Assembly (NCBI GenBank): GCA_030632095.1
Contig: DAOVJU010000162.1
Coordinates: 1-7,404 of the forward strand
Source of the DNA: Chlorobiota bacterium
GTDB lineage: Bacteria > Bacteroidota > Bacteroidia > Bacteroidales > B39-G9
Length of the DNA: 7,404 nucleotides
Direction of reading: 5' to 3'
In this document: positions 1 to 5,770 of the stretch, one piece after another
Layout: the number at the start of each line of letters is the position of its first letter
Numbering within the stretch: position 1 is the stretch's first letter
Made by a program: the position numbers and the translations under genes
The notes under the pieces: model-generated
The model's input: the letters and a program-made list of their open reading frames with translations, nothing else
The model's database searches: none
What the model was told of the DNA's origin: nothing

Positions 1-10
1 AAGGAGTTGT

Positions 11-118
11 AACATATTATTAAGCAACAAATATACGTATAATATATCAAATATGCAAGCAAAAACGTAATTCGTATAATACTCTTATTTTTAATAAAAA
101 ACGGAAAAATTCCATTTA
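11..118 (-). repeat. Promoter-leader repeat, copy 1 (long form)
   Basis: This about 108-bp stretch is repeated at 4371-4470 upstream of the serpin. The match runs from AACATATTATTAAGC at the left, through the promoter, through the shared GCAAGCAAAAACGTAAT and the ACTCTTATTT block, to an A-rich part near ACGGAAAAAT. Copies at 2228-2276 and 6400-6450 share only the promoter core. It differs from the serpin copy by scattered substitutions, so it is an old duplication. It contains no gene. Confidence 0.8.
28..58 (-). promoter_or_regulatory. Bacteroidota-type promoter, module copy 1
   Basis: On the minus strand a TTGC box (55-58) is followed by a 19-nt spacer and a perfect -7 box TATATTTG (28-35), matching the Bacteroidota vegetative sigma consensus (TTG-like at -33, TAnnTTTG at -7). 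The spacer holds the 10-bp palindrome TATACGTATA, which overlaps the -7 box. Downstream comes the shared segment TTGCTTAATAATATGTT (11-27), then unique sequence with an SD-like CTCCTT running off the left edge. It presumably drives a gene outside the window. Confidence 0.72.
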
Positions 119-160
119 GTTCGGATGTTTCTTTAGCCAATCATTGATCTCATTCTCCAA
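116..160 (-). pseudogene. Coding remnant in cassette leader, copy 1
   Basis: Directly after the attC R' box the minus strand reads LENEINDWLKKHPN and then TAA. The same peptide, as LENDINDWLKKHP, is encoded at 2282-2321. Between the copies the differences inside the peptide are TTG/CTG (Leu), GAG/GAT (Glu/Asp) and AAA/AAG (Lys): two silent and one conservative. That pattern suggests the segment was once coding, either as the C-terminal tail of a lost protein or as a short leader peptide starting at TTG. I do not recognise the parent family. No start codon with an SD is evident. Confidence 0.45.
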
Positions 161-293
161 GTCTAACGTTAGCGATCAGTTGCCGCAAAGATTGAGAGCA
201 CTAAACTTCAGTATTTGCAGTTAGCTTAGAGAATGCTCTGGTTGTCTGATTCGCGCCAGAAACCTTGCGGTCAGGTTAATGCGCTGGTTAGGC
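161..293 (-). other. attC-like recombination site after the lipoprotein gene
   Basis: On the minus strand it opens with R'' GCCTAAC (293 to 287), 43 nt after the lipoprotein stop, and closes with R' GTTAGAC (167 to 161). Both fit the integron consensus RYYYAAC and GTTRRRY exactly. Inside, AGCG and CCGCAA of the left arm pair with TTGCGG and CGCT of the right arm, with unpaired bases between. The variable terminal part folds into further stems, for example AGAGCA with TGCTCT plus CTAA with TTAG. At 133 bp it is near the upper end of known attC lengths. It is correctly oriented for a cassette read right to left. Confidence 0.72.
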
Positions 294-336
294 TTATATT
301 AAAGTATTTTATGGCTTTTAAAATTAAGTTGAATAT

Positions 337-933
337 TTACTGTTTATAACTTGATAGATGTATAGAAAAGCTTTTTAACATTCCAATATCATTATATCTG
401 TAATTATTATATTCTATAATGTATTTTCTACCTTCACATTCTAACTCATAACTAGAAACCTGACGTCTCCCTTCATCATTGTAAGAGTATTTCACATTTG
501 ATTTGATTTTTCCCTTGCGTGGAAGAGAAGCAAATGGTAATGGTGAATTATCTTCTGATAGTAAAAATGCAACCATTCTTCCAGTTACTTCAGGCTTTGG
601 ATCGGATGCTTTTATGTTAAAATGCTGCCCGTTTACAGCTACAGCATACTCAGCTTCCTTATATATTCCTGTCCACTTTGTCCTATATACATTTATTGAG
701 TAACTATCACCTGATTTACATTTTATTTCCTCTTTGTACCCCGATTTGTGAAAAGCATATGGAAACTCCATTGTGGCATTAAGCTCATCACATAAAGGCA
801 CATAAACCAGCAGAAATCCGTCATTATTAAGACGAATAATAATATCAGGCTTAGTGGAGCAACTAATTATAAAAATAGCTACCACTAATAAAACACATAA
901 GAAAAAATTTAATTTTTTTTGGAATAATAACAT
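337..933 (-). CDS. Small secreted lipoprotein of unknown function
   Basis: The 198-residue product starts with Lys-Lys, then a hydrophobic stretch (about residues 9-24) ending in a lipobox IISC with the acylated Cys at 25. It is therefore predicted to be exported by Sec and anchored as a lipoprotein. The residue after Cys is Ser, not Asp, so outer-membrane sorting is likely. The mature part has no family I recognise. It is polar and beta-rich looking, with YNDEG and YNDIG near the C-terminus. The start is fixed by a strong AGGAGG (940-945) six nucleotides upstream of ATG. The gene begins 29 nt after the TPR gene stop, so the two are probably co-transcribed. An attC-like site follows, making this the last gene of a cassette unit. 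Confidence 0.75.
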   Translation of the reverse strand: MLLFQKKLNFFLCVLLVVAIFIISCSTKPDIIIRLNNDGFLLVYVPLCDELNATMEFPYAFHKSGYKEEIKCKSGDSYSINVYRTKWTGIYKEAEYAVAVNGQHFNIKASDPKPEVTGRMVAFLLSEDNSPLPFASLPRKGKIKSNVKYSYNDEGRRQVSSYELECEGRKYIIEYNNYRYNDIGMLKSFSIHLSSYKQ

Positions 934-939
934 TTTTTA

Positions 940-945
940 CCTCCT
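940..945 (-). promoter_or_regulatory. Strong Shine-Dalgarno for the lipoprotein gene
   Basis: AGGAGG lies six bases before the ATG at 933. It is an unusually good match for Bacteroidota, where SD sequences are often weak. It lies directly next to CCGCCAAA (947-954), a near match to an attC R'' box. Confidence 0.7.
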
Positions 946-962
946 TTTTGGCGGTTTTTTAT

Positions 963-2174
963 TTATAATTGAATCCTTAAGTAATCTGAGTATTTTTTAC
1001 CGTTTTCAAATTGAAACGGGTATGTTTTTTCATCCGTATATTCATCCATTATTTTAATGAGTTTTTTGGCCTCTTCTTTCATCCCGTCATTAATGTAGAA
1101 TGAAGCTTTTTTCATAAGGTCAAATCTAATGATATCAATAAAGTTTAATTCTTGTTGACTATTAAGATTCACTAAATTAATAAGAGATAAAATTTTAGTT
1201 ATTTCAAATTTATATTCCTTAAAATCTAATTGTTTCTGATTGTTTGTGTTTAGCTTGTCAACAATAATTAAGGAGAATAAATGATTCTTTAAGCTGAGTC
1301 GCATACTTTCATTGAAACCGGTTGTGAAGTAGATATCTCTTTTAAAATTATTTTCTTTTAGCAGGCTTAGAAAAACTCTATCACCACGAAGGATATATTG
1401 TTTATAATAACTTGGCTTAATAGTCCAAGAAAAATTATTTATTGTAAAAGTTGAGTCACTCCATTTGCAATATTTGATAGTGTCAAGAACTTTTTTAGAT
1501 AAATCAAATTGAACAATATCATTTACTGCTAAGAATGCTGGATACCAAGTTGTATTTAAAAGACTAATATCAATAACAGAAACATCTTTTCGGTAGACTT
1601 CTACAATTTGTAAATACCAAAGTGGAATTGTGAAATTATCCCCTGATGAAATTAGAATAGAATTTTCACTACAAAAGTCCAATAGTAATCTGTTGATTGA
1701 AAGATAGAAGTCCCCAAAACCTCCACGTTTCTTACCTTCATTAAATGCCCAAATTGCAGAATCTTTCTTATTATTGTGCCAATAGCTCATCGCCATTGAG
1801 CCCCACTCAGCTGTCAATTTTGAATAAGGGTCAAGAACTACATTTTCTCCATTGTACTTAGGTGTAAGTTTATTTACAAGCTCAAATTGTTCACTTACTT
1901 TTATTGTCAATTGTAAATTCATTTCAATCATTCCCTTACCATCCTTTGAATTTAATCTGCTATAAGCATAGCCTAAAAAATAATGAGCTTCTGCATTTTC
2001 TGGTTGCAATTTTACTGCTTTCTCCAAATTATCAACCGCAGCAGTATAATCTTGCTTATCAAAGTCTTTTGAAAATTCTTTTTTACCATTCTCCAATAAT
2101 GTCTCGAAATTTCCTGATTGAGAAAAAACTATGGTTGATAGAAAACTAAAAATTAGTATAAGAAAATTTCTCAT
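963..2174 (-). CDS. Secreted TPR protein with DUF2723-like C-terminal block
   Basis: I choose the ATG at 2174 (403 residues) because it starts directly with a clean signal peptide, MRNFLILIFSFLSTIVFSQ. A TTG seven codons upstream is possible but less likely. After cleavage near residue 19 there is a TPR-like helix pair (about 41-74, with NLEKAVKLQPENAEAHYFLG). Later come SGDNFTIPLWYLQ (177-189) and SLLNTTWY (204-211). This block resembles the periplasmic part that follows the membrane helices in Bacteroidota DUF2723 proteins, but no membrane helices are present here. The role is unknown; the protein is probably periplasmic and may bind a partner. It is transcribed from promoter copy 2 and lies upstream of the lipoprotein gene with a 29-nt gap, so a joint function is possible but unproven. 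Confidence 0.78.
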   Translation of the reverse strand: MRNFLILIFSFLSTIVFSQSGNFETLLENGKKEFSKDFDKQDYTAAVDNLEKAVKLQPENAEAHYFLGYAYSRLNSKDGKGMIEMNLQLTIKVSEQFELVNKLTPKYNGENVVLDPYSKLTAEWGSMAMSYWHNNKKDSAIWAFNEGKKRGGFGDFYLSINRLLLDFCSENSILISSGDNFTIPLWYLQIVEVYRKDVSVIDISLLNTTWYPAFLAVNDIVQFDLSKKVLDTIKYCKWSDSTFTINNFSWTIKPSYYKQYILRGDRVFLSLLKENNFKRDIYFTTGFNESMRLSLKNHLFSLIIVDKLNTNNQKQLDFKEYKFEITKILSLINLVNLNSQQELNFIDIIRFDLMKKASFYINDGMKEEAKKLIKIMDEYTDEKTYPFQFENGKKYSDYLRIQL

Positions 2175-2244
2175 TTTTTCTTTTTTAATGTTCAAATACT
2201 TTTGTAGTATCTCTTAAAATTACCGCCAACATATTATTAAGCAA

Positions 2245-2275
2245 CAAATATACGTATAATATACATAATATGCAA
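2245..2275 (-). promoter_or_regulatory. Bacteroidota-type promoter, module copy 2
   Basis: TTGC (2272-2275), a 19-nt spacer and a perfect TATATTTG (2245-2252) on the minus strand. The -7 box ends 71 nt before the TPR gene ATG. Homology to the other copies ends at ATATG^TT (2228-2230), followed by unique GGCGGTAATT. Compared with copy 1, about 58 bp between the leader remnant and the TTGC box are missing. Confidence 0.72.
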
Positions 2276-2281
2276 GAAAAA

Positions 2282-2328
2282 TCGGATGCTTCTTTAGCCA
2301 ATCATTGATATCATTCTCCAGGTCTATC
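2282..2328 (-). repeat. Cassette-leader repeat, copy 2 (matches 121-167)
   Basis: These 47 bases match 121-167 at 43 positions. The block covers the coding remnant LENDINDWLKKHP and the attC R' box. Three of the four differences are silent or conservative in the peptide frame. The fourth changes the R' box from GTTAGAC to GATAGAC. Unlike copy 1, the frame does not stop after HP but runs on through the promoter. Confidence 0.85.
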
Positions 2329-2384
2329 GATTGAAATGAGCGACTTTAACCGCTGAAAAAATCCGCTCAATTGAATTGTTAGCT
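2322..2384 (-). other. attC-like site of the methyltransferase cassette, R' box mutated
   Basis: On the minus strand R'' AGCTAAC (2384 to 2378) overlaps the methyltransferase stop codon. The site ends at GATAGAC (2328 to 2322), where GTTAGAC would be expected. The arms pair well: AATTCAATTGAGCG against CGCTCATTTCAAT, with an opposed C/G mismatch like the extrahelical base of attC hairpins. An inner AGCGG/TCGCT stem has TTAAAG as loop. Its central part resembles the serpin attC, as expected for sites of one chromosomal integron. Length is 63 bp. The altered GTT core should impair recombination. Confidence 0.72.
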
Positions 2385-3047
2385 ATTTTCTTTTATTAGT
2401 AACGTATAAATTACTTTATGAGGCTCAAACTTACCCTTTACTTCTACTGTTTCTAATGTTTCAATTTTGAAAAGTTTACCGAATAGAGACGCCATTTCAC
2501 TTTCAGATGAAAAATATAAAGTTGTATCAAGCGGTGTTTTCCTATATTTTCCTACACCGCCAAAGTGAGGGCTTTCTATACTGAAACAAACTGATACATA
2601 ATAACCCCCTGGATTTAAGATTCGAAACACGTTTTCAATATACCTTTTTCTATCTTTAGGGAAAATATGATGTAATAGCTCCCAATCATATGCAAATTCA
2701 AATTTTTGTTGAATTTCAGCCATTTCTCCAAGAACATCAGCAGTAATGAAATTACATATAGCACTTTTCTGTATTGCAGATTTTTTTGCGATTTTGATGG
2801 CAGTATTTGAAAAATCTACCCCAGTAGCATCAAACCCTTTGCTTGACAAGTAAATTACATAGTTACCGATACCACATCCGAACTCTATTGCTTTGCAAGG
2901 TTTTATTTTCCCTGTTTCAATCAGATCCTGAAGAATATCGGGAGGTGTTTCTATATTCCACGGAATTTTATCAGGGGAAATACTACTATATATTTTTTCC
3001 ATTTGGTCTTTTATCATAAAGTATCTTTTTAATTTTTATACAGCTAA
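2328..3047 (-). mobile_element. Integron-type gene cassette: methyltransferase
   Basis: The cassette would begin with TTAGCTG just after the serpin attC cut point and end at the G of its own R' box. Its R'' AGCTAAC is the exact complement of GTTAGCT at its own 5' boundary, as expected if both once met in a circular cassette. It holds one gene and no promoter of its own, typical of integron cassettes. Length is 720 bp. Confidence 0.68.
2379..3017 (-). CDS. Class I SAM-dependent methyltransferase
   Basis: A 212-residue cytosolic protein with a complete Rossmann-type methyltransferase fold. Motif I is EFGCGIGNY (45-53), the acidic ribose-binding residue is D68 in GVDFS, and motif III-like ITADV has D94. 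DWELLHHIF (111-119) is the motif IV region and LNPGG (134-138) the post-IV turn. The N-terminal PWNIETPPDILQDLI resembles the TPMT/TehB-like small-molecule methyltransferases, which methylate thiols, tellurite or similar substrates; the substrate here cannot be read from sequence. The ATG at 3017 is the first available and lies about 25 nt after the preceding attC. There is no clear SD. The stop codon lies inside the R'' box of its attC. It has no promoter of its own and is probably read through from the serpin promoter. Confidence 0.87.
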   Translation of the reverse strand: MIKDQMEKIYSSISPDKIPWNIETPPDILQDLIETGKIKPCKAIEFGCGIGNYVIYLSSKGFDATGVDFSNTAIKIAKKSAIQKSAICNFITADVLGEMAEIQQKFEFAYDWELLHHIFPKDRKRYIENVFRILNPGGYYVSVCFSIESPHFGGVGKYRKTPLDTTLYFSSESEMASLFGKLFKIETLETVEVKGKFEPHKVIYTLLIKENS

Positions 3048-3115
3048 CATTTGAAATAATCGGTTTTGGAGCGGCTTTAGCCACGGAAAAAGTCCGGTTA
3101 ATTGATTTGTTGTAC
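3042..3115 (-). other. attC-like site of the serpin cassette
   Basis: On the minus strand it runs from R'' GTACAAC (3115 to 3109) to R' GTTAGCT (3048 to 3042), 74 bp. Between them the arms AAATCAATTAACCGG and CCGATTATTTCAAAT pair at about 10 of 15 positions, with C/G opposed in the middle. An inner GTGGC/GCCGC stem has loop TAAA. R'', extended to CGTACAAC, is the perfect complement of GTTGTACG at the serpin cassette's 5' boundary (4366-4373), eight of eight bases. R'' and R' match the textbook consensus only partly beyond AAC/GTT, which is normal for divergent chromosomal integrons. Confidence 0.75.
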
Positions 3116-4372
3116 GTTTTTTTATTTTGTTGGATCAACAATCCTCCCGATAAATAAAATGCTTTCCGTTATGTTTTCACGTATCAAAAATACAAAAGGG
3201 TGATCTGCACGAAATGTTAGCGGTCTGCTTATTGATAATGTTTGTATAACCACGCCCGTTGCTGCAGCAGCCTCTGTACCTTCTTCATTGACATCAACGA
3301 ATGCTTTATGAATAACCTTGCTTATAAAAAAATCTTTTTTACCGGTCATGCCAGAAAAATCAGCTGGTGGAAGTGAAAAAGCACTATGCATACCCATTTC
3401 ACCGAGTATTTCCGATAATTCAGATTCACAGGTAGTTTTAAATTTAGGGAGGTTGACCAAAACTTCTGACGCATAAGATCCTGTAAGTTCATCTATCCAA
3501 GCTTTTACACTACCATTTGTTAGGTTTTCTTCAAAGTCTGCTAAGCCATCAACTTCTTTAGGAAGAAAGATTATCATGGATAAATCATTGCCTTCGTATG
3601 GTAACTCTATAGCGCTAAAGTCACCAAAATCTTTGAATTTAAACTTTGATTTTTGGCTCATCAGGGGAACTTTTATAATTTTATTCTTTGAAATATAAAA
3701 ATCAGAATCTATTGTTTTTTTCTTATCAAATTGAATTAACCAATTACCTTTAAAATAAATTGCATTACAAAGAACTAACCTGGTTAAAGAGTTGAGCATA
3801 CCTCGTTTTATCAATTCTTTAATTTTTTGTTGAGTCTTATCTTCTACCCATGTATTTATAGTTATTCTTGCAGACTCGGTTTCTTTTGCAAAATCAACAA
3901 AATTCAAACCAGATCCATAATGTTTTTCGTTTAAATTGAAGAAAGTATCCAGAAAAGGATATCCTTCTTGTGCCCATAATGAATTAGCTATACTAAGTTT
4001 GATATGGCCTTTATTTTGGATGGAATTCAAATTAGATTGAAGCATTGAAAATGAATAATGCAGAGGTTCTTGTTCCAAGGAGAAATGTAAAACTTCGGCC
4101 ATTTCCTTTTCTGTTTGACCTCGAGCACCAGCATATGTCATTGCAAGTGCTGTGGAGATACTGTAGGGTGAGAAGAATAAATTCCCCTTTTTCCCTTTGA
4201 GTTCTTGATATAAATCGAAGCCAAAAGTGCTGTTACCTTTTACTACAGTTTGTATATCGCCATTTGCATCCGCAAAAGCAAAAGGGGAGATTATATAAAT
4301 GGTGGCTATTATAATAATTGGAAGAATGATCGATTTAATTTTCATTTCTCTCCTTTCTTTTTATTCGTACAA
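3048..4372 (-). mobile_element. Integron-type gene cassette: serpin
   Basis: The left boundary on the minus strand is G^TTGTACG at 4373/4372, and the right boundary is the G^TT of the attC at 3048/3047. The 8/8 complementarity between the boundary and the cassette's own R'' shows both ends belonged to one circular unit. It carries a single gene, 27 nt from the boundary to ATG, and receives transcription from promoter copy 3 just outside the boundary. Length is 1325 bp. Confidence 0.7.
3122..4345 (-). CDS. Secreted serpin (serine protease inhibitor)
   Basis: A full-length 407-residue serpin. A Sec signal peptide covers residues 1-25 (hydrophobic core IILPIIIIATIYII, cleavage after AFA). Conserved family blocks include NLFFSPYSISTALAM (about 55-69), IANSLWAQ, NAIYFKGNW and ELPYEGNDLSM. 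The reactive-centre hinge is EEGTEAAAAT (354-363); counting from P15 Gly356 gives P1 Leu370 and P1' Ser371. The small residues at P12-P9 predict a true inhibitor that inserts its loop. Leu at P1 suggests a chymotrypsin- or elastase-like target. The signature FRADHPFVF (378-386) is intact. Serpins trap a protease covalently; an exported one could protect the cell from host or competitor proteases. The start is supported by GGAGAG just upstream of ATG. It sits alone in an integron-type cassette, which suggests horizontal gain. Confidence 0.97.
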   Translation of the reverse strand: MKIKSIILPIIIIATIYIISPFAFADANGDIQTVVKGNSTFGFDLYQELKGKKGNLFFSPYSISTALAMTYAGARGQTEKEMAEVLHFSLEQEPLHYSFSMLQSNLNSIQNKGHIKLSIANSLWAQEGYPFLDTFFNLNEKHYGSGLNFVDFAKETESARITINTWVEDKTQQKIKELIKRGMLNSLTRLVLCNAIYFKGNWLIQFDKKKTIDSDFYISKNKIIKVPLMSQKSKFKFKDFGDFSAIELPYEGNDLSMIIFLPKEVDGLADFEENLTNGSVKAWIDELTGSYASEVLVNLPKFKTTCESELSEILGEMGMHSAFSLPPADFSGMTGKKDFFISKVIHKAFVDVNEEGTEAAAATGVVIQTLSISRPLTFRADHPFVFLIRENITESILFIGRIVDPTK

Positions 4373-4470
4373 CATATTATTAAGCAGCAAATATACGTAT
4401 AATAAACATAAATTGCAAGCAAAAACGTAATCCATATCATACTCTTATTTGTAGTGTAAAACGAAAAATA
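4371..4470 (-). repeat. Promoter-leader repeat, copy 3 (long form)
   Basis: About 100 bp homologous to 11-118. After the promoter core, GCAAGCAAAAACGTAAT and ACTCTTATTT are shared, and similarity fades around ACGAAAAAT. In place of the leader remnant found at 121-167, this copy abuts a perfect 10-bp palindrome (4471-4492). Confidence 0.8.
4388..4418 (-). promoter_or_regulatory. Bacteroidota-type promoter, module copy 3
   Basis: TTGC (4415-4418), a 19-nt spacer and a perfect TATATTTG (4388-4395). The -7 box ends 43 nt before the serpin ATG. Module homology ends at ATATG^TT (4371-4373), exactly where the serpin cassette begins. It is the only evident promoter for serpin and methyltransferase. 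Position and role match an integron Pc promoter next to attI. Confidence 0.75.
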
Positions 4471-4492
4471 TCAGGCGGGCCTGCCCGCCTGA
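4471..4492. repeat. Perfect 10-bp inverted repeat (hairpin)
   Basis: TCAGGCGGGC and GCCCGCCTGA are exact reverse complements separated by CT. The element is far richer in G and C than its surroundings. There is no T-run on either side, so it is not a classical terminator. It may be a REP-like intergenic palindrome, or the inner part of a decayed attC, since GACTAAC occurs on the minus strand at 4497-4503. Its function is unknown. Confidence 0.75.
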
Positions 4493-4570
4493 ACTACGTT
4501 AGTCGTTCGGGCGGATAACATGCAACTTGCAACAATTCATTAAATTAATGGTATAGCCTTCAGAACATTG

Positions 4571-4595
4571 CCACCGTCAAAGACGGTGGGTTTTT
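4571..4595 (+). terminator. Hairpin plus T-run facing plus direction
   Basis: CCACCGTC (4571-4578), loop AAA and GACGGTGG (4582-4589) form an 8-bp perfect stem, followed by G and TTTTT. It looks like an intrinsic terminator for plus-strand transcription, yet no plus-strand gene lies upstream in the window. On the minus strand the stem is not followed by T residues. Alternatives are a block against antisense transcription or the end of a lost IS200/IS605-like element, which carry similar terminal hairpins; neither can be proven here. Confidence 0.5.
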
Positions 4596-4648
4596 AAGCT
4601 AAACTAAAATTGATTAATATTGATATATATTAATATTTACATGTAATT

Positions 4649-4665
4649 GGTCAATACACTTGACC
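4649..4665. repeat. Small stem-loop after the Fib_succ pseudogene
   Basis: GGTCAA and TTGACC form a perfect 6-bp stem with loop TACAC, starting 33 nt beyond the pseudogene stop in reading direction. On the minus strand CCAAC precedes it by about 9 nt. It could be the core of a degraded attC or a weak terminator without a T-run. Confidence 0.4.
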
Positions 4666-4697
4666 GAAATTGTTGGTGATTCAAAATGATTCAATTC

Positions 4698-5749
4698 TTA
4701 ATTGTCCAGTAAACACCGACCAGAACTACCTATTCCCTGGTTATACTCATTACGGTAAACCTGATTAATGGAATATTCCAGTGCCCTTATCCAGGGAAAG
4801 CCAGATGTTTCTTCTGAGGAACTCCAGAAATAGGTCTTTGCACCAAATTCCTGGAAACTATAATTCGGAGGGTTAATATAGGGGTATCCGGCAGGGAGGG
4901 CTGTAAATCCATATAAATCGGTTCCGTTACCACTCATATACCAGGTAGTGGTTGATTTAAGTCTTTGCCCGGCATCCGAGCCACGCCAGCTTGTTCCATC
5001 CCAAACTGGGTCACCAATTGTATAATTACTATCAACATACCCTTCCAGCACCTTCCACTCGTGGTCTGTTGGAACATGCCACCCTGCAGGACAAATACCC
5101 TGTGCTGCTGGATCCGTTGAATATTGCATGGTCTCGCCCCACTGGTACAATCCGCCATAGTAGGTGCAATTCCCGGTTACATTATTGTAACAATACTTTT
5201 CAATGTATCCGTCGTTAGACTAGTTAACAGTATTAGAAATCATTGTACCAATATTCATATTTTCTGCCAGCCAGCATTGTGATCCGATGAGGACAGTATT
5301 ATAAAATTGTCCGTCACGGCTGTCGGATATAGGAATGCCACACTGCCATGGTTGCATGGTTATGCTGAAGGTGCAGGTTCCACCTCCAATATTTGCTGTG
5401 GCAGTAAAATTATCGATTTGGTCAGCAACTGGAGTGCCAATACCCATAAGATTAACAGTCTGGGTTCCCATACTGGTGAATATTCCACTGGCACTGAAAC
5501 TGTACCCATTGATAGTACCGGTATTGATGGAAAAAGATCCAACATAAGTCACATTGTTATCAATTGATACATAATTTGATACCATAAGAAGCTCACCGGC
5601 AATATAAGAGCCATTAATTAGCGTATTATTGCAGGTACCACCGGTACCAATTGTATACGTAGCATCAGGTATTATTTCCCCATCAAAAGCATGATTATAT
5701 TGATACCAAAAAATACAATTAAAAACCAAAACACAAATCCTTTCTTCAT
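4698..5749 (-). pseudogene. Broken secreted Fib_succ_major domain protein
   Basis: The ATG at 5749 opens MKKGFVFWFLIVFFGINII, a signal peptide, but that frame stops at 5672. The rest lies in another frame and continues HAFDGEIIPDATYTIG. One missing base, in a T-run near 5705-5710 or around 5690, would restore a 350-codon gene. An Ig-like repeat follows (VNGYSFSASG-type INGYSFSASG, TQTVNLMGIGTP, NFTATANIGGGTCTF), then a C-terminal Fib_succ_major domain from DSRDGQFYNTVLIGSQCWLAE to SGRCLLDN. That domain contains GLYQWGETMQY, CPAGWHVPTDHEW and YFWSSSE. It is split by an in-frame TAG at 5220-5222 in ISNTVN*SNDGYIEKYCYNN; the family usually has Gln there, so CAG to TAG fits. The intact ancestor would be an extracellular surface protein of unknown role. 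Its promoter copy is degraded too. Confidence 0.9.
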
Positions 5750-5770
5750 GAAAGCAATTCCGATTTTAGA

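Noticed and set aside
503..1057. Plus-strand frames over the lipoprotein gene.
   Set aside because: They are low-complexity or hydrophobic shadows without SD sites, opposite to a well-supported gene.
2175..2195. TTG start at 2195 for the TPR protein.
   Set aside because: It adds only a lysine-rich stretch before a good signal peptide; ATG at 2174 gives a standard n-region and needs no rare start.
5214..5220. GTTAGAC box inside the Fib_succ pseudogene as a further recombination site.
   Set aside because: It is the reverse of the codons for Ser-Asn in the conserved domain, on the strand opposite to the cassette orientation, and has no partner box or hairpin.
5220..5222. Recoded amber codon (read-through or altered genetic code) in the Fib_succ protein.
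   Set aside because: The 101-aa gene ends at a TAG in the same window and no other gene has an internal TAG. A frameshift elsewhere in the same gene makes plain decay the simpler reading.
4934..5567. Several overlapping frames on both strands over the Fib_succ gene.
   Set aside because: They are shadows: the frame matching two known domains across 4698-5729 explains the region, and the others have no recognisable features.
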